A stretch of 20,152 bases of DNA from positions 1-20,152 of IMG/VR virus record IMGVR_UViG_3300025652_000730. One strand, given 5' to 3'. Under the pieces are notes generated by a model. The model did not search any database, had not been told where the DNA came from, and saw only the letters and a program-made list of their open reading frames with translations. A program made the translations under genes and the position numbers. Origin of the DNA: a virus. This document shows positions 13,892 through 20,152 of the stretch, piece by piece; positions within the stretch are counted from its first letter, which is position 1; each line of letters starts with the position of its first letter.

Positions 13892-15994
13892 TTAAAATTG
13901 TCCTACTACTTCACTAAACTCTACACCAGTGCGAACCGCAATAAAGTTAAGAGTAATGAAGTTAATTGATCTGGCTGGCTTGATATAAATGTCACCAATA
14001 AACTCATTTCGGTCTATGACCTCACCAGTGTTGTTCGTATCGTCACAAACCACTCTAAAGTCAAAAATACCTCTACGACCTTGAACATCTCTCAAGAAAG
14101 GTTCAATGAGATTTCTAAATTGTGCTCTCGTAAATTCATCGTTGAATTCAAAGAGAGAGAATTTAGCAGCAGTTGAAATAGCTTTTTCCAAAACTAAGAA
14201 CAATCTTCTAACATTGATTCTATCAAATGCACTGGGTTTTGCAAGTGCAGTCTTATCACCAAACAGAACCACTCCTTGGCCTGGAAAATCAACAATAGGA
14301 TTAATTCTTGCCCGATACAGCTGATCTCTTTCAGATTTCTTAGGATTATAAGAAAGTTTAATTGCACCTCTCACATTACCTCTGTTAAACCCACCTGGCG
14401 AGAACCAAGCGTCAGCAACTTGATCTGTGAAAGCACAAAGTCCAGCTGTGTCACCGTTCATTGGAACGAATCGGAAAACATCGTTATATTTGTCATACAT
14501 TTGTTTATATGCACTATCAAACACCATATATGAAGATGAGGGACAAAGGTCAAATGCATCAACAACATTATCTGTAGCAGTTATAGAACTTGAAACCCCC
14601 ACAGTTGCAGAACGGTGTGGAGAAGCAAAAGCAACACAATCTCTTCTTGTTTCTACAAGTGCATGTAACATGGTAACATGCGTATCTTGTGTGGATGCGC
14701 TGTCACCGGCACCACCACCTTTACCACCAAGAATAAGATTAACATCAACCGACTCTGTATCTTCAAAATTATCATAAGCTATTTCAAGTTCTCCAGCAGT
14801 TACCGCATAATCATCAGTACCATTTTTAAGATTTGATGTTGTTGGTGTATCCAACGCAGCGTATGAAGTACCACCAATTTCAAGCTCGATATTGCCGTTT
14901 TCGTCTTCATTTGAAGTGCCAGTAGCATCTAGAACAATATTATCTCCAGCATTCGCACCGGCGCCGTCAGTTCCACCATCTTCCATGACGATCTGACTTG
15001 TTTCACCAGTGAAGTCTGTGCCCCAGTTAGTTCCGGCACTATTATGATCCATCCAGTATATAAAACTAGAAGTCCTAAAAATTTTGTCTGCATAGTAAAC
15101 ACTATCACCTTGTGGTGATTTACAATTTGGATTTTTAGAGAGGTTTGCAAATGTCTCTAAGACAGCACTTGTTCTATTACCATTACTCTCTACAGCAAAT
15201 CCATTAATTTCCCCTTGTTGGTCATATACAACAACATGAATCTCATCTAGTGTTCCTCTTTGGTTTTGTGTAGCATAATCTGATGTGCCTGGAGCGGCAT
15301 CAAACAAATCATAAAATCTCCACCGGCGTCTAATATTTGTACCCGAAGCGATTGTGCTTTGAAGACCAACACCATTCGGATCGTCTTTGAGTTTAATTGT
15401 GATAGTAGAAGCATCAGCAGCCGTTACTTGATATTCAAATCCTAGTGTTTCACCAAAATTAACAATATCATGAATGGTGAAAACTGTACCATCAGTTACA
15501 CTAATAACTGTCTGACCAAGAGCCTCTTCAGCACTTGTGGTTGTTACAGCAGTCTCTTCATATGCAGTTGCATTAGCACAAATGGATACACCTAACGAAT
15601 TACCATGTATTCCTGCGGTTCTTGCCGCCCATTCACCAACTGAAGCTTGACCATCTTCAAATGAATCTTCATAGTGATCGTCATCACGAATAAGAATTGA
15701 TGTTCCAGATGCTATCGCATTAGTAACACCAGATTCGCAACGAACAACTTTTAGTTGGTCTGTATATTGAAGAAAATTTGCAGCGGTGAAGAATGTTTCA
15801 AACTGATTTGAACTATTTTGGGGTTTCCCAAAAACTTTGACCAAATCTTCTTCACTACCAACAGTTACGATTGAATTAACTGGACCCTTTTCAAAAGCAC
15901 CAGCAATAGCACCAATCGATGTTGAAACTGCTGGGACAATTGTTGTAAGATCAATTTCTCTTACATGTACGCCAGGAGACTTTAAAAAACTCAT
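13892..15994 (-). CDS. 18: Contractile tail sheath protein gp18
   Basis: gp18 forms the contractile sheath around the tube. The protein is 700 residues (T4: 659). The N-terminus FLKSPGVHVREIDLTT and the C-terminal domain are typical; the latter includes VDFPGQGVVLFGDKTALAKPSAFDRINVRRLFLVLEKAI, then FNDEFTRAQFRNLIEPFLRDVQGRRGIFDFRVVCD and GDIYIKPARSINFITLNFIAV. These last segments are the sheath core that slots between neighbours. A Thr/Ser-rich beta domain at about 145-225 (ISVTDGTVFTIHDIVNFGE) and a Gly-rich surface stretch at about 330-430 look like inserted, outward-facing domains. The ATG at 15994 has AAGGAG 8 nt upstream. A perfect late box lies about 40 nt before it. Confidence 0.95.
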   Translation of the reverse strand: MSFLKSPGVHVREIDLTTIVPAVSTSIGAIAGAFEKGPVNSIVTVGSEEDLVKVFGKPQNSSNQFETFFTAANFLQYTDQLKVVRCESGVTNAIASGTSILIRDDDHYEDSFEDGQASVGEWAARTAGIHGNSLGVSICANATAYEETAVTTTSAEEALGQTVISVTDGTVFTIHDIVNFGETLGFEYQVTAADASTITIKLKDDPNGVGLQSTIASGTNIRRRWRFYDLFDAAPGTSDYATQNQRGTLDEIHVVVYDQQGEINGFAVESNGNRTSAVLETFANLSKNPNCKSPQGDSVYYADKIFRTSSFIYWMDHNSAGTNWGTDFTGETSQIVMEDGGTDGAGANAGDNIVLDATGTSNEDENGNIELEIGGTSYAALDTPTTSNLKNGTDDYAVTAGELEIAYDNFEDTESVDVNLILGGKGGGAGDSASTQDTHVTMLHALVETRRDCVAFASPHRSATVGVSSSITATDNVVDAFDLCPSSSYMVFDSAYKQMYDKYNDVFRFVPMNGDTAGLCAFTDQVADAWFSPGGFNRGNVRGAIKLSYNPKKSERDQLYRARINPIVDFPGQGVVLFGDKTALAKPSAFDRINVRRLFLVLEKAISTAAKFSLFEFNDEFTRAQFRNLIEPFLRDVQGRRGIFDFRVVCDDTNNTGEVIDRNEFIGDIYIKPARSINFITLNFIAVRTGVEFSEVVGQF

Positions 15995-16030
15995 TTCTTT
16001 ACTCCTTTACCGAAGTCTTGTTGTATTTAA

Positions 16031-16047
16031 GAATATTTATAATATTC
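16031..16047. repeat. 7-bp palindrome around the gp18 late box
   Basis: GAATATT (16031-16037) and AATATTC (16041-16047) are exact reverse complements with a 3-nt centre. The late box of gp18 lies inside. AT-rich boxes favour such symmetry, so it may be incidental. Confidence 0.45.
16034..16041 (-). promoter_or_regulatory. Late promoter box TATAAATA before gp18
   Basis: A perfect gp55-type box on the minus strand, 39 nt before the gp18 ATG. It sits in the 104-nt gap 15995-16098 between gp18 and the plus-strand gene, back to back with the box of that gene. Confidence 0.78.
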
Positions 16048-16066
16048 GATTTCCTAAACTGACCGT

Positions 16067-16090
16067 TTTATAAGTGTTATAACTTATAAA
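16067..16090. repeat. 9-bp palindrome overlapping the plus-strand late box
   Basis: TTTATAAGT (16067-16075) and ACTTATAAA (16082-16090) are exact reverse complements separated by 6 nt. The right arm overlaps the late box at 16085-16092. It lies upstream of the expected RNA start, so it would act as DNA, for instance as a binding site. Confidence 0.55.
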
Positions 16091-16092
16091 TA
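16085..16092 (+). promoter_or_regulatory. Late promoter box TATAAATA for the plus-strand HNH-like gene
   Basis: A perfect box on the plus strand, ending 6 nt before the ATG at 16099. There is no ribosome-binding site in between, and the expected start of transcription is at or one base before the ATG. Confidence 0.65.
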
Positions 16093-16098
16093 AATACC

Positions 16099-16398
16099 AT
16101 GAATGAACACTATGAAAAATACAAAGAGACAATCAAAAGAGTATCTCGTAGAAACTATCACAAAAGAATCGTGATATTAAACGAGCTTTTAGCAGATAAA
16201 TCGTGTATTCACTGTGGTGAAAGCGAAACTATCTGCCTGAAATTTCATCCTCATGACTCCGAAATTCGCAAGTTAACAAAACGAGTGGGCACCAATGATA
16301 AAAGCAGAAAAGAAATATTTCATTTGATAGGTGAGTCAAAAATTCTGTGTTCAAACTGTTTTATCAAAGTTGATAATGACCTAATAGAATTTATTTAG
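16099..16398 (+). CDS. Small HNH-like zinc-finger protein, degenerate active site
   Basis: The 99-residue protein is the only gene on the plus strand. It has the zinc-binding frame of small phage HNH proteins: CIHC (36-39) and, after about 45 residues, CSNC (84-87). Between them ICLKFHPHDSEIRKL takes the place of the usual LEFHHIDP motif, so the HH pair reads H50-P51-H52. The residue after the last cysteine, normally His, is Phe (F88). It may therefore be an inactive or altered endonuclease, or a DNA- or RNA-binding protein. The N-terminus is basic and helical. It is divergent from gp18 and ends 4 nt from the end of gp17, facing it. Free-standing HNH genes often lie near terminase genes in phages, so it may be a mobile insert. 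Confidence 0.75.
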   Translation: MNEHYEKYKETIKRVSRRNYHKRIVILNELLADKSCIHCGESETICLKFHPHDSEIRKLTKRVGTNDKSRKEIFHLIGESKILCSNCFIKVDNDLIEFI

Positions 16399-16402
16399 GT
16401 TT

Positions 16403-18046
16403 TTACCAATTTGTCTTATAGTCTCTAACTACAGATGTCCACCTAGTGCCGTATTCATCAATCTCATCTTCAAAGGGGTCATCAACGCCATTCACTATAA
16501 AACCAAATGGAGCCATGTCCTGTTCCAGCATATCTTGTTGTTCTCTCATCATGGTCATTCTTATGTCGTTGTCAGTGAGTTCTTTAAAGTATGTCTGGTC
16601 TGTGGCCCAACTAAACATAAACATACAAGCAACCAAGTCATCATTACACCCATCATCAGCGGCATAGGATGGACCTCTACTAATAAATGTAGATAATTCA
16701 TTAACACAGTCATAATCTTCAACAATTAGTTTATTATCCTCGATTAATTGTTTGAGGTTTGAACATCCAATCTTCTTCACAGCTTTAGTTGTTCTAACCC
16801 CCAATTGCGCTCTGCCCCCTGAGAAGCCTGCTCCAAGGACTTGGCCTGCTCGCCCACGCATAGAAGCCATGACTAGGTTCTCATACTCCAAATCAAACTG
16901 TAAAGTGTTTGCGACCTGTTCACCAATATCATTTACCTCAACCATCACATATGCATTGTTATAAGCCTTCGCAACTTCATGTATCTTGGTAGGAAACAGT
17001 AGTGGTTTTATTTCATTGTCTCTAAACTTTGCAACAATCTTGTATGGAATTTCTGTGACATCAAAAACCACAAATGCAGAATAGTCATTTGCAGTTCCCC
17101 TAGAAACATCAGCGGTCAGCATGTATGTGCGTTTTTCTTCTGGACGAATGTGAATATCTATTCCAACATTTGAATGAATAGGTGTTTTATAAGTCAGCTG
17201 TTTTAATTTCACTGAACTTATCAATGTATTGATTGAACCCAAAAACTCACACTCAAACTCTGAATTAAATTGTGACTCAGATGTGTTTCGTATAGTTTCT
17301 ATTTTCCACGCTTCATCACGGCCAGGAACTTCACTCCAATGAACCTCTACAGGAATATAGTCGTTTCTTTTTTCTTGTGCGTCCACCCATATCTTATAGA
17401 ACATATTCATGCCATGAGGAGTTGACACCATAATAACTTTTGTGTTTTGACCAGAGGTAATTGTCGGATAGACAGCAGCGAAGAACTGCTCTGCGATATT
17501 TGATGGAACAAATGCAAACTCATCCAAGAAAATCACATTGTATGAACCTCCTCGAATTGCACTTGAAGATGTAGCAGCTGCTATAACTTTACTACCATTC
17601 TCTAACTCTATATTACCCTTGTTCCAAGCTATGATGCCTTGTTGCATCCATTTGGGAAGGTTTTCGTATGCAAGTTGTAGTCTACTTAAAATATCTCTTG
17701 CAGTTGAGGATTTATTGGCGAGAACAGCGATATTTACATTTGGTTTAAACAATGCGTAGTGTAAGAGGTAACTGATGATAATTGTTGATTTACCAGATTG
17801 TCTAGGCAACTTAAAAATAGAAAACCTATTTTCGTGCATAGTTGAAACCATACCTTTTTGAAAATCATACATCTCAAAAGGCACAAGACCCTCATCTAAT
17901 GAAACAATCTGTACATAGTTCTCTATGAAATAAAGCGGGTCTTCAGCACACTTATGATACTCTTGAATATTTTCTTTTGTAAACTCAACAGCAGTATTTG
18001 TTTTCTTTAGATTCGGATTGCCCAAATATTGGTCTTGGTTAGCCAT
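16403..18046 (-). CDS. 17: Terminase large subunit gp17
   Basis: gp17 is the packaging motor: an ATPase that pumps DNA into the prohead and a nuclease that cuts the concatemer. The protein is 547 residues (T4: 610). Visible motifs: Walker A PRQSGKST (81-88), Walker B VIFLDE (171-176), coupling motif STPHG (208-212), and the RNase H-type nuclease acids D313 in TADVSRG, E370 in MVEVND and D469/D470 in CNDD. The segment RAGQVLGAGFSGGRAQLGVRT (399-419) is conserved in T4-like terminases. The frame is complete with no intron. The ATG at 18046 follows gp16 by 1 nt with only a weak AAGAGA upstream, suggesting coupling. Its stop lies 4 nt from that of the plus-strand gene, with no terminator between. 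Confidence 0.97.
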   Translation of the reverse strand: MANQDQYLGNPNLKKTNTAVEFTKENIQEYHKCAEDPLYFIENYVQIVSLDEGLVPFEMYDFQKGMVSTMHENRFSIFKLPRQSGKSTIIISYLLHYALFKPNVNIAVLANKSSTARDILSRLQLAYENLPKWMQQGIIAWNKGNIELENGSKVIAAATSSSAIRGGSYNVIFLDEFAFVPSNIAEQFFAAVYPTITSGQNTKVIMVSTPHGMNMFYKIWVDAQEKRNDYIPVEVHWSEVPGRDEAWKIETIRNTSESQFNSEFECEFLGSINTLISSVKLKQLTYKTPIHSNVGIDIHIRPEEKRTYMLTADVSRGTANDYSAFVVFDVTEIPYKIVAKFRDNEIKPLLFPTKIHEVAKAYNNAYVMVEVNDIGEQVANTLQFDLEYENLVMASMRGRAGQVLGAGFSGGRAQLGVRTTKAVKKIGCSNLKQLIEDNKLIVEDYDCVNELSTFISRGPSYAADDGCNDDLVACMFMFSWATDQTYFKELTDNDIRMTMMREQQDMLEQDMAPFGFIVNGVDDPFEDEIDEYGTRWTSVVRDYKTNW

Positions 18047-18047
18047 G

Positions 18048-18536
18048 TTATTTCTCTTTTAACATTTTCTGCAACTCAGCAGTACTCCCCACAAACAATG
18101 CATTTGTCACACTTTTAGGTGCGTTGTTTGGCACCTCTTTGAGTTTTCTCATTTTCTCTTGTAGGTCACCAAGTTTTTCAGTGACTTCAGCAACCTGTTT
18201 AATAAGATTTCCGGCAACTTCATATGCCCGTGGATGGTCCGATTCTTTGGCGAGTTCCAGTATTCCTTCCACTGCATCCGTTCCTCTTTCGACCAAATTG
18301 TAGAAGTTTTGTCTTTGGTATTCATAATCGCTCTCCACATGATCATTATTAGTGTTATTTCGATTTTCTTGGGATGGGGGTGTTATCTCCTGTGATGATA
18401 TTTCATACGGTGTTTTAGTTGAATATCCCTGATCTACTTTATAAATCTTAGTTCCATCATCATCATATTCCCAAACTCTTTTGTCGGGATCAATCTGATC
18501 GATTCCTAGAGCTTTGTCAATTATTTCATTAGACAT
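18048..18536 (-). CDS. 16: Terminase small subunit gp16
   Basis: gp16 recognises the DNA to be packaged and stimulates gp17. The protein is 162 residues, nearly equal to T4 gp16 (164). It has an acidic disordered N-terminal part (about 1-70), then a long helical pair, YQRQNFYNLVERGTDAVEGILELAKESDHPRAYEVAGNLIKQVAEVTEKLGDLQEKMRKL (about 73-132), that forms the oligomer ring in the family, and the conserved C-terminal element ALFVGSTAELQKML (146-159), thought to contact gp17. The ATG at 18536 comes 2 nt after the gp15 stop. Confidence 0.93.
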   Translation of the reverse strand: MSNEIIDKALGIDQIDPDKRVWEYDDDGTKIYKVDQGYSTKTPYEISSQEITPPSQENRNNTNNDHVESDYEYQRQNFYNLVERGTDAVEGILELAKESDHPRAYEVAGNLIKQVAEVTEKLGDLQEKMRKLKEVPNNAPKSVTNALFVGSTAELQKMLKEK

Positions 18537-18538
18537 GG

Positions 18539-19339
18539 TTATTCATCTTTTCCAGTTACAGGGTTAAATTCTTTGGAATCTGTGAAGAACGATGTTGTTT
18601 CATTGAAACCAAAATCATCATCAGCGTCTGCATTAAATGGTTTTGGACTGACTGTGTATCTCTGTTCTCTTGTTGGAGACTGATCTGGTAGGTCAGCAAA
18701 TTGATCAACTTGAGCAGTCTTAATGACGTTCTGTGAAGAAACAGGGCCATACAAGTAAAATTTACATGTAAAGTTCATCGTATATATTAATGCTCTTCGT
18801 TGTTCAAACTCTCCTTCGTAATTGTCCTCATAGGATATCCCATTCAGAACAATGGGTACATCTCTTTTAATACCCATATCAGACATATCGTTTATTGTGA
18901 TTGTGTAGTCTGGTTGGAAGAATGGTAAAATCTGTTCTACAATCTGAAGTGCGTCATCTGATTGCTTTGCTAGAACATATAAAACAACTTCCAAGTTATA
19001 CGGCACTGGCATAAACTGAGAATCTAACTGCCTATTCGTATCATCTTTCACTTTTTTAAACTTTTGCACACGACTCAATTTACGAGTTGAATCGTATGAT
19101 AGATTTTGAATCTCAAAACCAATTCTGGGAAGCGTGATTGCAACTTTACTGGATAAATCAGCGTCTGCTCTAAGGCGAACTAAAAACTTCTCTTTAGGTC
19201 CATATGCAAGAGGAACTTTCATAGATTGAACAACATTGCCCGAACTATCCTTTCGCACCAATTGAACATTATTAAATGTTGTACCGAACCCTACAATTAT
19301 CTTTCGGATTGTTTCGTGGTAGAACTGTTGTCCTAACAT
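18539..19339 (-). CDS. 15: Tail sheath stabilizer gp15
   Basis: gp15 forms the hexameric ring that ends the tail and joins it to the neck. The 266-residue protein (T4: 272) starts LGQQFYHETIRKIIVGFGTTFNNVQLVR, the usual N-terminus. It continues with PLAYGPKEKFLVRLRADAD (43-61), RKLSRVQKF, FMPVPYNLEVVLYVLAKQSDDALQIVEQILPFFQPDYTITIND (109-151) and the strand RRALIYTMNFTCKFYLYGPV. All are family landmarks. The ATG at 19339 overlaps the gp14 stop by one base (TAATG) and has AGGAGG 9 nt upstream. The last 50 residues are acidic and Pro/Asp-rich and probably flexible. Confidence 0.94.
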   Translation of the reverse strand: MLGQQFYHETIRKIIVGFGTTFNNVQLVRKDSSGNVVQSMKVPLAYGPKEKFLVRLRADADLSSKVAITLPRIGFEIQNLSYDSTRKLSRVQKFKKVKDDTNRQLDSQFMPVPYNLEVVLYVLAKQSDDALQIVEQILPFFQPDYTITINDMSDMGIKRDVPIVLNGISYEDNYEGEFEQRRALIYTMNFTCKFYLYGPVSSQNVIKTAQVDQFADLPDQSPTREQRYTVSPKPFNADADDDFGFNETTSFFTDSKEFNPVTGKDE

Positions 19340-20152
19340 TATGAACTGCCTCCTACATCACCAAATGGATTTGTTTCTGTGAAATCCAATACAGAATTAT
19401 CAGCGTCATCAAATAATTCATTTTGTGCCGAAGTATCTACATTACCATCAGCGGTTGTGCTTCCATCACCTATTATATAGTCTTCCTGTAACAAGAAGCC
19501 ACTATCTTCACCAAGAAGAACGCCAGCAGATGTTGTCATATCACTGGTTTCTAGTGCGACAACCTCATCATTTGCATCGTCTTCATGTATAATTCTTCCA
19601 AATCCACTCTCTAGTAACAATGCGTCAATGGTTGCAGAATCTTGCTCCATTGTAAATTGTAGTGCAAGAGTATCAGTAGATAAATTATCTTCAATCACAT
19701 CAATCGCAGTGATATCTGTATCAAGAATTTCAGAGCTATACTCAAACAATCTACAACGCAGTTTATAAACCGGATTATTATCAAGTTGGAAATATGGCTC
19801 ATCATGGTCAACAAAATTTATCTGAAACAATTTTGATAGGATAGGATGAAAAATTAAATCACCCTCTAGTGGTCTATCTGAATTTGTAGATGTTGCCTCT
19901 GATATTAAATAACCGCTTTCAAATGATGCTGAGGCTTCAACTGTCCCACTGTCAAGTGTGCCATCCTCTAGCAAAATAGAACCACCAAGAGTATCAGTTC
20001 CAGACTCTATAGTAATCTGTTTTGTGAGGTCTTGAAATCTTTCCTTCGCAACAACAAATGTAGCTTCACTTAAATTCTGCAAACCAAACTGACCCATCAG
20101 TTCTTTCTCACCAGCAAAACCACCCTCACTATCTTCCATATACATTTCAATT
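19339..20152 (-). CDS. 14: Neck protein gp14, N-terminus outside the window
   Basis: gp14 is a neck protein that with gp13 joins head and tail. The frame is open to the right edge, beyond the first ATG at 20145. The encoded stretch EMYMEDSEGGFAGEKELMGQFGLQNLSEATF corresponds to the middle of T4 gp14, so the true N-terminus (about 80 residues in T4) is missing and 20145 is not the start. The family core PLEGDLIFHPILSKLFQINFVDHDEPYFQLDNNPVYKLRCRLFEYSSEILDT is at 92-143, counting from that ATG. Two additions not in T4 carry an acidic motif: SILLEDGT (56-63), then ALLLESGFGRIIHEDD (175-190) and GVLLGEDSGFLLQEDYIIGDGST (208-230). gp14 overlaps gp15 by one base. Confidence 0.9.
   Translation of the reverse strand, partial: IEMYMEDSEGGFAGEKELMGQFGLQNLSEATFVVAKERFQDLTKQITIESGTDTLGGSILLEDGTLDSGTVEASASFESGYLISEATSTNSDRPLEGDLIFHPILSKLFQINFVDHDEPYFQLDNNPVYKLRCRLFEYSSEILDTDITAIDVIEDNLSTDTLALQFTMEQDSATIDALLLESGFGRIIHEDDANDEVVALETSDMTTSAGVLLGEDSGFLLQEDYIIGDGSTTADGNVDTSAQNELFDDADNSVLDFTETNPFGDVGGSS

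Noticed and set aside
14427-14777. Plus-strand open frame opposite gp18
   Set aside because: Antisense shadow of the sheath gene; low-complexity translation and no recognisable motif.
20143-20145. ATG 20145 as the start of gp14
   Set aside because: The frame is open to the window edge and the encoded residues match the middle of T4 gp14, so the gene is partial.
1-20152. tRNA genes, CRISPR arrays, insertion sequences, introns
   Set aside because: I saw no cloverleaf-type sequence, no regularly spaced repeats, no transposase, and no interruption in gp17, gp23 or other core genes. This was by eye, without a covariance-model search.

Overview
This window is a piece of the core genome of a tailed phage of the T4 type. 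Its gene order, 14-15-16-17 / 18-19-20-67-68-x-21-22-23 / uvsY-uvsW / 55-47-46, is that of the marine T4-like phages known from cyanobacteria, SAR11 and other ocean bacteria. The DNA is AT-rich. No photosynthesis or other host-diagnostic gene and no tRNA is visible, so the host cannot be named. No gp24 vertex-protein gene follows gp23. Genes sit on the minus strand, except one small gene on the plus strand at 16099-16398.

Right to left, in the direction of transcription: 20152-16403 carries the neck and packaging genes gp14 (cut by the window edge), gp15, gp16 and gp17. Next comes the plus-strand HNH-like gene, convergent with gp17 and divergent from gp18. From 15994 to 7487 lies the tail and head cassette: sheath gp18, tube gp19, portal gp20, small core proteins gp67-like and gp68-like, an extra beta-rich protein, protease gp21, scaffold gp22 and major capsid protein gp23. 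This block ends in a strong hairpin terminator at 7428-7458.

A second tube-fold gene starts just beyond the terminator, followed by uvsY, a 2OG-Fe(II) oxygenase, uvsW and a putative Sm-like protein. The last block, 3808-1, holds the late sigma factor gp55, the nuclease pair gp47/gp46, a DUF1599 protein and the start of a small conserved gene. It is preceded by a host-type sigma-70 promoter.

Regulation can be read from the sequence. gp55-type late boxes (TATAAATA or one or two bases off) precede gp18, gp20, gp22, gp23, the tube paralogue and the HNH gene. gp55 itself sits behind TTGACA-17-TATTAT, the form expected for host sigma-70 RNA polymerase. The genes therefore link into a simple order: the host polymerase makes gp55 and the recombination nucleases, then gp55 redirects it to the head, tail and packaging genes. 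uvsY and uvsW appear to be read from a late box.

Most of the window is well-known biology and I do not see a wholly new system. The points worth a second look are two late boxes only 5-6 nt before a start codon with no ribosome-binding site, TTG starts overlapping TGA stops in gp47 and gp46, the palindromic divergent promoter region around the degenerate HNH gene, and an acidic LLxEDG motif shared by gp14 and the extra head-cassette protein.
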